A program made the position numbers and the translations under genes. 5,051 bases of DNA from Muribaculaceae bacterium (GTDB lineage Bacteria > Bacteroidota > Bacteroidia > Bacteroidales > Muribaculaceae): assembly GCA_022511505.1 (NCBI GenBank), contig JAFLTK010000087.1, forward strand, positions 1 to 5,051, given 5' to 3'. The notes beneath the pieces are model-generated. The model was not told the origin of the DNA. It searched no databases and saw only the letters and a program-made list of their open reading frames with translations. The stretch's first letter is position 1; each line of letters begins with the position of its first letter. Below are positions 1 to 5,051 of the stretch, one piece after another.

Positions 1-159
1 TACATCTTGATTTGTGAAAGCCGGTTTTAGTTGTGCGCTGTGAGTTTCAGCATACTCAAACAATTCTTCGAGACTCATTACCGTCCGGCCATAGCCACAC
101 ACCGCACTGCCCATCAGGATTGCACCAAGCAACCCTGTGAGCAATCTTCGATTGTTCAT
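1..159 (-). CDS. TolC-family outer membrane efflux protein, N-terminal fragment
   Basis: This is the 5' end of a gene that continues past the window edge; 53 codons are visible from an ATG at 159-157. The product starts with a typical export signal: two arginines at residues 4-5, a hydrophobic stretch at about 6-20 (LLTGLLGAILMGSAV), then a small-residue region before about residue 25. The mature start reads MSLEELFEYAETHSAQLK (residues 28-45), which resembles the opening helix of TolC/OEP outer-membrane factors (a 'tLeel...A...n..lk' pattern). Members of that family form trimeric outer-membrane channels for RND efflux pumps or type I secretion. The match rests on a short stretch, so the family call is moderate and the substrate is unknown. 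It is separated from mltD by 487 bp, so it is probably a separate transcription unit whose partner pump genes would lie beyond position 1. Confidence 0.6.
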   Translation of the reverse strand, partial: MNNRRLLTGLLGAILMGSAVCGYGRTVMSLEELFEYAETHSAQLKPAFTNQDV

Positions 160-359
160 AAGAAAAAAATATGTAAAGTTGGGGTTAGACTGAGAATTTT
201 ATCTTAGGTGCAAGCGACTATTGTCCTTGCAAGGCAAAGACTCTCAGACTGAAGCGGTGCTTTTCCAATTTTCAAGGTGCCCCCAATTTCTGACGATGGG
301 GCAGCGGTGTATACGTGCTACTGTTGACATTTCAAAGCGCCTCTTTGTGAAACGCGCTG

Positions 360-367
360 CAAAATTA
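360..367 (-). promoter_or_regulatory. Candidate Bacteroidetes -7 promoter element (TAATTTTG)
   Basis: Read on the minus strand the eight bases are TAATTTTG, an exact fit to the TAnnTTTG -7 consensus known from Bacteroides sigma-ABfr promoters. It is the only such match on this strand in the intergenic region. A TTTG -33 element is not found at the usual spacing (about 387-391), so the promoter would be weak, activator-dependent or not real. If used, transcription would start near 353 and give the TolC-like gene a leader of roughly 195 nt. Confidence 0.3.
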
Positions 368-497
368 GCAAAAAAATCTGAAACCGCCATCCTTATGGTT
401 TTGCCTTGTTTTTAGCGAGATTTGTCAAGATTTATAGCAGCTTTATTCGGTTAGGCGAGATTAATGGCGGTTTACTTTTGACAACGATGTTTGAATG

Positions 498-539
498 TTA
501 TTCCAAAAAAGTGGCCAATTGGCCAACTTTTTGGAATGA
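498..539. terminator. Long inverted repeat, possible bidirectional terminator
   Basis: The arms 501-516 and 521-536 match at 14 of 16 positions around a central AATT; the core GGCCAATTGGCC (513-524) is a perfect palindrome. The outer pairing extends to about 498/539 with one G-T wobble. The GC-rich core is preceded by an A-run and followed by a T-run on both strands (AAAAAA at 505-510, TTTTT at 528-532), the usual design of a terminator that works in both directions. It lies 108 bp past the mltD stop codon and could back up the first hairpin or stop antisense transcription entering mltD. It could instead be a dispersed palindromic repeat or protein-binding site. Confidence 0.5.
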
Positions 540-549
540 AGCTGAGAGT

Positions 550-566
550 ATCCTCTTGCAGAGGAT
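550..566. repeat. Short perfect stem-loop
   Basis: ATCCTCT (550-556) and AGAGGAT (560-566) pair perfectly over 7 bp around a 3-nt TGC loop. No T-run follows on either strand, so it is not a standard intrinsic terminator by itself. It lies between two larger inverted repeats in the tail region after mltD, where it could protect the 3' end of the transcript. Confidence 0.4.
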
Positions 567-581
567 TAGAGTAGCAAAAGA

Positions 582-614
582 CCCTCGCGACAGCAAGCGG
601 TGCTATTGCGAGGG
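582..614 (-). terminator. Stem-loop downstream of mltD, likely transcription terminator
   Basis: CCCTCGC (582-588) pairs with GCGAGGG (608-614). Pairing continues inward through a G-T and an A-T pair, one C-A mismatch, and AGCA (592-595) with TGCT (601-604), leaving a 5-nt loop. On the minus strand the stem begins 32 nt after the mltD stop codon and is followed by TCTTTTGC, a short imperfect U-tract. On the plus strand no T-run follows. The position and stem strength fit the end of the parA-parB-DUF5683-mltD transcript. Confidence 0.6.
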
Positions 615-646
615 CCTGATATGCTATAGGACTGAAATCTATGCGG

Positions 647-2416
647 TTAGCGGCGGCGAGAGGACTTTTTTGTTGATTTTTTAGTCGACTTTTGGGTTGA
701 CTTCTTGCCGGTTGATTTTTTGGTTGAAGTTGTCGAGCCTTTGGAGGGAACTTTAAGTTTCTGACCGGGACGGATGATAGTCTCGTTGTTTTTCATGCCG
801 TTGGCCTTGCGAATGGCGTCGACGGTGGTGCCGTTGGTTTTGGCAATGCGCTCGAGCGAGTCTCCGTTTTTGACCGTGTAGTTCTTGGTGGTTTCGCGAG
901 GTTTTGCCGGCTTGGCTGGTTGAGTGGTCTTAGCTGGCGTTGCGGGGCGAGACTGGGGCGTGGTGGTCTGAGTAGAGGCGACGGTTCGAGCCGGGGTTGG
1001 TGTTGCCGGAGTGGGAACGGTCGAAACGTTTGTTGCCACTGCATCGGGCTCGATGCGCTCAACTACCTCGATAACAAGTTGATCTCCCTCCTTGACCTTG
1101 CCGCGGCGCAGATGGTTCCAACGCTTGATGTCGGTAGCGCTGACGGCATACATTTTAGCAATGTCACGGATGTTCTCTCCGCGGGCAACGACGTGGGTCT
1201 TGGTAACAGTGCGTTCGGTGACGGCGGTCTGGGCTAACTCATAGGTTTGGCCGGCGTTGAGCGATGTGTTGCCAACGGGGTTAGCCGTAGAGTCGGCCGG
1301 GGCGTAGGGTGACTGGCGGGGAGTGCCGGGCTCGACGTAGGTGCGCTGGGCATATAGCTCGGCGTTATAGGCCAATATTGCTTGTTCGCTCATAATGTAA
1401 CTGAGACATTGCTGTTTGGGGAGCGTCAGCAAATATGGGTGGTTGTCGCCGGGGATGATGTCTTTGCGGAACTGGGGGTTCAGCATGCGGATTTCATCGA
1501 TTGGGATATTGAGGATGTCGGCAATCTGTTGGAAATGGACGCGATGGTTGACGGTGACTGTGTCGGTCGTCAAGTGTCGCTTGACAACGGTGGGGGCGAT
1601 GTTGTGGAGGTGATAGTAGTTCATCACATAGTTGGCGGCGATGAAAGCGGGGACATATCCGCGGGTTTCGCTTGGCAGGTAGTTATAGATTTCCCAGAAA
1701 TCTTTCTTGCCCTCGCCACCGGCGCGACGAATGGCTTTGTTGACGTTGCCGGGGCCGCAGTTGTAGGCGGCGATGGCGAGCGACCAGTCGTCATAGATGT
1801 TGTAAAGTTGCTTGAGGTAGCGGGCGGCGTTGCGCGACGACACGCGCGGGTCGCGGCGCTCGTCGACAAGCGAGTTTATCTCCATGCCAAGGCCTTTGGC
1901 CGTTCCGGGCATGAATTGCCACAGGCCGGTGGCACCGGCACGGGAGACGGCGTTGGGGTTGATGGCGCTCTCGATGACGGGGAGGTATTGCAACTCGGTT
2001 GGCATGTCTTCCTTGAGCAGTTCCTCGACAAAGATGTTGCCATAGTAACTGTGAAGGGCGAGCATGTCGGCAACAAGGCCGCGGCGCCGACCCAGATACA
2101 TGTTGATGTAGTTGCCAACCACCGAGTTATAGGGCATCTCGATAACAGCCGGAAGTTGGCTGAGCCGTTTTTCATACTCTTGGGCGGTCCCGAGTTTCTC
2201 GTCGGTTATCTGCTTGTTTGGGGCGATAAAGTTGCGCAGGTAGAAGTTTTCTTCGAGTTCTCGAGTCTTGGTCTCGAAACTCTCGGGAGCAATGATGTTG
2301 TCGTCAGAGAGGGAGTGCTTCAGGTCGAGGATAGAGTTGGCGAGGGCCGCGGAGGAGAACGTAGCAGCGCCGACAAGAAGCATTAACGACAGGAGTTTAC
2401 GATTGGTTGCTTTCAT
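647..2416 (-). CDS. mltD: MltD-like membrane-bound lytic transglycosylase with LysM domains
   Basis: The 589-aa product is a periplasmic enzyme that cleaves the MurNAc-GlcNAc bond of peptidoglycan, leaving 1,6-anhydroMurNAc ends. A Sec signal peptide spans residues 1-26 (hydrophobic LLSLMLLVGAATF, then ALA before the probable cleavage site). The SLT (GH23) domain lies at about 133-254: the catalytic Glu is E149 in LPVIESAINP, followed by GATGLWQFMPGTA (161-173) and AAYNCGPGNV (217-226). A LysM-like stretch lies at about 286-333, clear LysM domains at about 407-450 and 511-558, then a Lys/Ser/Thr-rich tail. A Thr/Pro-rich linker of about 50 residues joins the two LysM domains. The chosen ATG follows an in-frame GTG one codon upstream (2419); the ATG gives the same signal peptide and is the likelier start. 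No lipobox cysteine is seen, so despite the family name the protein is probably not a lipoprotein. It starts 12 bp after the DUF5683 gene, suggesting co-transcription. Confidence 0.9.
   Translation of the reverse strand: MKATNRKLLSLMLLVGAATFSSAALANSILDLKHSLSDDNIIAPESFETKTRELEENFYLRNFIAPNKQITDEKLGTAQEYEKRLSQLPAVIEMPYNSVVGNYINMYLGRRRGLVADMLALHSYYGNIFVEELLKEDMPTELQYLPVIESAINPNAVSRAGATGLWQFMPGTAKGLGMEINSLVDERRDPRVSSRNAARYLKQLYNIYDDWSLAIAAYNCGPGNVNKAIRRAGGEGKKDFWEIYNYLPSETRGYVPAFIAANYVMNYYHLHNIAPTVVKRHLTTDTVTVNHRVHFQQIADILNIPIDEIRMLNPQFRKDIIPGDNHPYLLTLPKQQCLSYIMSEQAILAYNAELYAQRTYVEPGTPRQSPYAPADSTANPVGNTSLNAGQTYELAQTAVTERTVTKTHVVARGENIRDIAKMYAVSATDIKRWNHLRRGKVKEGDQLVIEVVERIEPDAVATNVSTVPTPATPTPARTVASTQTTTPQSRPATPAKTTQPAKPAKPRETTKNYTVKNGDSLERIAKTNGTTVDAIRKANGMKNNETIIRPGQKLKVPSKGSTTSTKKSTGKKSTQKSTKKSTKKSSRRR
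650..727 (-). repeat. Low-complexity cationic KST-repeat tail of MltD
   Basis: The last 26 codons of mltD encode repeated short units (TKKST, GKKST, QKST, KKST, KKSS) ending in three arginines. The encoded segment has no acidic residues and is strongly positively charged. It lies after the last LysM domain and is visible on the plus strand as recurring TTG-A-TTTTTT-like blocks. It could bind anionic wall polymers, lipopolysaccharide or nucleic acid, or simply be a disordered tail; its copy number may vary between strains. Confidence 0.65.
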
Positions 2417-2428
2417 CACTGAATTGGT

Positions 2429-3259
2429 TTAAAAGTTGAATGCCCACTGGATGCCAACTCCCGGACGGGCCGTTCGGTCGTCGGGGATAAGCGTCGGGAC
2501 GAGGTCCATCGACAGGTCGGGAGAGATGTCAAAGTGGGCGAGAGAGGCATCTACGTAGGCATCTACCATGGCGAGGAGATAGACACCCACCATGCAGATT
2601 ATACAGAGGTCGCGATTGCGACGGTAATAGTTTTTGCGAGAACGGAGAACGTTGGTGAGCCACGTCTTGTCGAGACTCGACTCGGTAGTAGTCGATGGGA
2701 AGAAGTCCATGTAACTCTTGGTGTTTGGGTCGTTGTCCATTATGTCGGCATAAGCGCGGGTGTAGTCGCGCAGCATGCCGTTGTTCCACGACGTAGCATA
2801 ACCGAGTCCCATGAAACCGCCAATAACGATGGGTAGTTTCCAGAAGCGGCGGTTGTAGAGTTGACCCAAGCCGGGAAACAATGCTGACATCCAAACGGCG
2901 CGCGTAGGGTCGGGTGAGAACATGTATTGGCTGCTTGCCGTTGTCCGGCGGGGGGAGTCGCCCGGCAGATTGAGAGACAGCGGGGCGATGATGCCCAGAG
3001 TGTCGACCGGCTCAAAGTAGACGCTGTCGCCGTCGATGTAAAAACTATCTTCAACCACGTCGGCCGGCTCGACCACTGGGGCCGAAACGGGGATGGAGTC
3101 GGGCAAAGCGGCAATTGCAGTAGCCGAAAGTGGCTCTGACACGGGATTTTCAGAAAAAATGTTAAAAGGGCAGGTCAGCGCGAGCAATATCACGCCAATC
3201 AGTCCTTTCAACAGGTCTCGACGGTTTGTAATGAATGTTGTGTCGTTTTCTGAAATCAT
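2429..3259 (-). CDS. DUF5683 domain-containing membrane protein, function unknown
   Basis: The 276-aa product matches my memory of the DUF5683 family, found in Bacteroidetes next to parAB. An N-terminal export signal or anchor has a charged start (NRRDLLKG, residues 12-19) and a hydrophobic core at about 19-36. A Pro/Val/Asp-rich spacer (about 38-115) follows. The conserved domain opens with AVWMSALFPGLGQLYNRRFWK (split here as AVWMSALFPG at 121-130 and LGQLYNRRFWK at 131-141), then a hydrophobic segment (about 142-157) and a second one (about 218-234, CIICMVGVYLLAMVDAY). The protein ends in WAFNF; a terminal Phe is typical of outer-membrane barrels but here may be coincidence. No catalytic motif is recognisable. 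It starts 63 bp after parB, behind a terminator-like hairpin, and ends 12 bp before mltD, so an envelope role linked to wall remodelling is a reasonable inference only. Confidence 0.8.
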   Translation of the reverse strand: MISENDTTFITNRRDLLKGLIGVILLALTCPFNIFSENPVSEPLSATAIAALPDSIPVSAPVVEPADVVEDSFYIDGDSVYFEPVDTLGIIAPLSLNLPGDSPRRTTASSQYMFSPDPTRAVWMSALFPGLGQLYNRRFWKLPIVIGGFMGLGYATSWNNGMLRDYTRAYADIMDNDPNTKSYMDFFPSTTTESSLDKTWLTNVLRSRKNYYRRNRDLCIICMVGVYLLAMVDAYVDASLAHFDISPDLSMDLVPTLIPDDRTARPGVGIQWAFNF

Positions 3260-3273
3260 TGCGTTAAAAACTT

Positions 3274-3303
3274 GGCAATGAGAAGGTTAAGCTTCTCAAT
3301 GCC
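3274..3303 (-). terminator. Terminator-like hairpin between parB and the DUF5683 gene
   Basis: Two 12-nt arms (3274-3285 and 3292-3303) pair at 11 of 12 positions around a 6-nt loop; the only mismatch is A-A at 3278/3299. In the direction of transcription the stem is followed by AAG and then five T residues (3270-3266), as in an intrinsic terminator. The stem base lies only 14 nt before the DUF5683 start codon. It starts 19 nt after the parB stop codon. It could partly terminate parAB transcripts, stabilise their 3' ends, or hinder ribosome loading on the next gene. Confidence 0.6.
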
Positions 3304-3322
3304 TATTCATTTGAGGGTGGTG

Positions 3323-4213
3323 TCAATTGCCGGCACCGTTTAGATTGTCAAATATAGTAATTAATCTTTCAAGTTCACTCTCATTTTTAAAACTAAATGT
3401 GATTTTTCCCTGTCCTGACTTGTTGCAAGCAAAGGTTACGGGGGCTCCAAAGCGCTGAGAGAGGTGATTCTTTAAAATATCATAATCTTTGTTAGAAAAT
3501 GTTTTTTCACGCTCGAGAGCGTCGTCTCCGCGTTCGGCGGCCTGTCGCAGACTCTTGGCGAGTTGCTCGACGCGACGAACTGACAGGCCCTCCTTGATGA
3601 TACGATTATAGAGTTGAAGTTGAAGCTGGGGGTCATCGAGCGTAAGCAGGGCGCGGGCGTGGCCCATGTCGAGGCGACGGTCGCGCAGGCCTTTTTGCAC
3701 CTCGGCCGGGAGACGCAACAGGCGAATGAAGTTGGCGATGGTCGTGCGCTTCTTGCCGATGCGTTCGCTGAGCCGCTCCTGGGTCAGGTTGTAGGTCTCG
3801 ATAAGGTTTTTGAACGTCAGGGCAATCTCAATGGCGTTGAGGTCCTCGCGCTGAATATTCTCGATGAGCGCCATTTCGGTCAACTCGGTGTCGTTGGCCT
3901 CGCGGATATAGGCCGGGACGGTCTTCAAGCCAGCCATCTTGGCCGCACGGAATCGGCGCTCGCCGGCAATTATTTGGTAATCGTTTTCTCCCTTTTTGCG
4001 GAGGGAAATCGGCTGGATGATACCGAGTTCGCGAATCGACGCGGCGAGTTCGGCCAATGCCTCTTCGTCAAAGAACGTGCGAGGCTGGTCGGGGTTGGGG
4101 GAGATGTGGTTAATGTCTATTTCGTTGATTGCCGATGTGCCGGCGGCGGGAGCGTCGTCCATCTGGATGAGCGAGTCGAGGCCGCGACCGAGGGCGTTAC
4201 GTTTCAGTGCCAT
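3323..4213 (-). CDS. parB: Chromosome partitioning protein ParB (Spo0J family)
   Basis: The 296-aa product binds parS sites near the replication origin, loads as a CTP-dependent sliding clamp and recruits ParA and SMC. The N-terminal KRNALGRGLDSLI (residues 4-16) is the basic peptide that stimulates ParA ATPase in this family. The CTP-binding ParB/Srx domain (about 30-125) shows GIIQPI (64-69), GERRFRAAKMAG (84-95) and ENIQREDLN (118-126), the three conserved boxes. A helix-turn-helix lies at about 144-167 (TQERLSERIGKKRTTIANFI), followed by GHARALL (184-190), and a C-terminal dimerisation region at about 240-296. The length is usual for chromosomal ParB. It starts 27 bp after parA, the standard ParAB operon order. 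No parS-like palindrome with a CACGTG core occurs in the window. Confidence 0.97.
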   Translation of the reverse strand: MALKRNALGRGLDSLIQMDDAPAAGTSAINEIDINHISPNPDQPRTFFDEEALAELAASIRELGIIQPISLRKKGENDYQIIAGERRFRAAKMAGLKTVPAYIREANDTELTEMALIENIQREDLNAIEIALTFKNLIETYNLTQERLSERIGKKRTTIANFIRLLRLPAEVQKGLRDRRLDMGHARALLTLDDPQLQLQLYNRIIKEGLSVRRVEQLAKSLRQAAERGDDALEREKTFSNKDYDILKNHLSQRFGAPVTFACNKSGQGKITFSFKNESELERLITIFDNLNGAGN

Positions 4214-4240
4214 GTGCTTAAGTGATTGGGATGTTGAAAT

Positions 4241-5026
4241 TTAGGAGGCGGCGCGACCGCGGCGACGATGCTTGGCGATAAGTTCCTGAGCAAGAGCGTT
4301 GTGGGAGGTGGCTCCGCGGCTGGAGGGGTCGTAGAGCAACACCGGCAATCCGTGGCTCGGGGCCTCGCTGAGGCGGATGTTGCGCGGAATGACGGCGTTA
4401 AACACCATGTCGCCAAAGTGGCCCTTTAGTTCCTCGTATATCTGGTTGGCGAGGCGAAGACGGGCGTCATACATTGTCAGCAAAAAGCCTTCAATCTCGA
4501 GTTCGCGGTTGAGGCGGCTCTTGATGATGCGGATGGTGTTGAGCAACTTTGTGATACCCTCAAGGGCGAAATATTCGGCCTGAACGGGGATGATGACCGA
4601 GTTGGCGGCCGTCAGGGCGTTGACGGTGATGAGGCCAAGGGAGGGGGAGCAGTCGATAAGGATGTAGTCATACTTGTCGGCTATCGGGGCGATGGCGCGC
4701 TTGAGGGCAAACTCACGGTCGGGCTTGTTGACGAGTTCAATCTCGGCGCCGGCAAGGTCGATGCGCGAGCCGATGAGGTCGAGCCCCTTGACACATGTCT
4801 CGACTTGCGAGCCGTCGATGGGGTATTCATCTACGAGACACTCATAGATGGAGGCCTGCATCGTGCGTGGGTCGATGCCATAGCCCGAGGTCGCATTGGC
4901 CTGCGGGTCGGCGTCGATGATGAGCACGCGGCGCCCCTGGGCGGCAAGCGACGCGGCAAGATTGATGGTTGTGGTGGTTTTCCCTACGCCTCCCTTTTGG
5001 TTGGCGATTGCTATTATTTTACCCAT
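4241..5026 (-). CDS. parA: Chromosome partitioning ATPase ParA (Soj family)
   Basis: The 261-aa product is the deviant-Walker ATPase that binds the nucleoid as an ATP dimer and moves ParB-parS complexes apart. The deviant Walker A motif KGGVGKTT is at residues 11-18 with the signature Lys at 11 and the P-loop Lys at 16. The switch region DADPQAN (38-44) carries the catalytic Asp at 40, and Walker B is ILIDCSPSLG (122-131) with D125. The C-terminal family signature VIPRNIRLSEAPSHGLPVLLYDP appears in two adjacent parts, VIPRNIRLSEAPS and HGLPVLLYDP, at about 213-235. The start at 5026 puts the P-loop 10 residues in, and there is no N-terminal helix-turn-helix, so it is the chromosomal type rather than the type Ia plasmid form. 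Only 25 bp upstream are visible, with no clear promoter or Shine-Dalgarno sequence. Confidence 0.97.
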   Translation of the reverse strand: MGKIIAIANQKGGVGKTTTTINLAASLAAQGRRVLIIDADPQANATSGYGIDPRTMQASIYECLVDEYPIDGSQVETCVKGLDLIGSRIDLAGAEIELVNKPDREFALKRAIAPIADKYDYILIDCSPSLGLITVNALTAANSVIIPVQAEYFALEGITKLLNTIRIIKSRLNRELEIEGFLLTMYDARLRLANQIYEELKGHFGDMVFNAVIPRNIRLSEAPSHGLPVLLYDPSSRGATSHNALAQELIAKHRRRGRAAS

Positions 5027-5051
5027 TTCAAAATTGCTATTGGTTGGTTTA

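Larger units (their letters stand above)
160..646. other. Intergenic region with three inverted repeats and a candidate promoter
   Basis: This 487-bp stretch between the mltD stop codon and the TolC-like gene start is visibly more AT-rich than the flanking genes and has no convincing gene. The half next to mltD (498-614) holds three successive inverted repeats, listed separately. The other half (160-370) holds a -7-like TAATTTTG element on the minus strand and two weaker fold-backs: CAAAG/CTTTG at 333-347 and TGCCCC/GGGGCA at 278-303. There is also a 10-bp palindrome CCTTGCAAGG at 225-234. Open frames here need TTG starts, run through the hairpins and resemble nothing I recognise. I see no tRNA, rRNA or insertion-sequence signature. 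Confidence 0.75.

Noticed and set aside
221..415. 64-codon plus-strand open frame in the intergenic region
   Set aside because: It needs a TTG start, matches no family I recognise, and overlaps the candidate minus-strand promoter and leader.
252..604. Exact 10-bp direct repeat AAGCGGTGCT at 252-261 and 595-604
   Set aside because: One 10-bp match within about 490 bp is not far from chance, and the second copy is part of the mltD terminator stem-loop, so it is unlikely to be an attachment site or target duplication.
406..684. 92-codon plus-strand open frame
   Set aside because: It needs a TTG start, runs through all three inverted repeats and into the antisense of mltD, and its residue composition looks random.
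1382..2386. 334-codon plus-strand open frame antisense to mltD
   Set aside because: The minus-strand MltD has a catalytic domain and signal peptide; the antisense frame is a Gly/Val/Asp-rich shadow produced by codon bias in GC-rich coding DNA.
2417..2419. GTG as start codon of mltD
   Set aside because: An ATG follows immediately in frame and gives an ordinary signal peptide; the GTG adds only one residue and there is no ribosome-binding signal favouring it.
3614..4225. 203-codon plus-strand open frame antisense to parB
   Set aside because: It is a shadow of parB, whose CTP-binding and helix-turn-helix motifs are unmistakable on the other strand.
1..5051. parS site for ParB
   Set aside because: I looked for a palindrome with a CACGTG core of the TGTTTCACGTGAAACA type and found none; parS sites are probably elsewhere near the origin.
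1..5051. Mobile element, CRISPR array, tRNA or defence system
   Set aside because: No transposase or integrase motifs, no regularly spaced direct repeats, no cloverleaf-like segment and no nuclease or toxin motifs were seen; the genes are housekeeping segregation and envelope genes.

Overview
The window looks like chromosomal DNA from a member of the Bacteroidota, most probably order Bacteroidales. The signs are a parA-parB pair followed by a DUF5683 gene and a Bacteroidetes-type MltD (lytic transglycosylase with LysM domains), the lack of clear Shine-Dalgarno sequences before any start codon, and a TAnnTTTG-type -7 element in the intergenic region. A tentative lower-rank guess would be a gut Bacteroidales such as a Muribaculaceae/Barnesiella relative, because the coding DNA is fairly GC-rich, but this cannot be settled from the window.

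Layout: every recognised gene is on the minus strand, so transcription runs from high to low coordinates. In order of transcription they are parA/soj (5026-4241), parB/spo0J (4213-3323), a DUF5683 membrane protein (3259-2429), an MltD-like lytic transglycosylase (2416-647), a 487-bp intergenic region (646-160) holding three inverted repeats and a possible promoter, and the 5' end of a TolC-like outer-membrane protein gene (159-1) that runs off the window. Gaps inside the first four genes are 27, 63 and 12 bp, consistent with one operon whose promoter lies beyond position 5051.

How the genes fit together: ParA (deviant Walker ATPase) and ParB (CTP-switch, parS-binding protein) form the chromosome-segregation module. 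The downstream genes act at the envelope: DUF5683 is a secreted or membrane protein of unknown function, and MltD cleaves peptidoglycan glycan strands. The arrangement ties chromosome segregation genes to wall remodelling genes. An almost perfect stem-loop followed by five T residues sits between parB and DUF5683 and could split the operon into a segregation part and an envelope part with different expression. Three further inverted repeats follow mltD and probably end or insulate the transcript.

Nothing in the window looks like a mobile element, CRISPR array, RNA gene or defence system. The main points of interest are the internal terminator-like hairpin, the uncharacterised DUF5683 gene in a segregation operon, the cationic KST-repeat tail and extra LysM-like module of MltD, and the structured intergenic region before the TolC-like gene.
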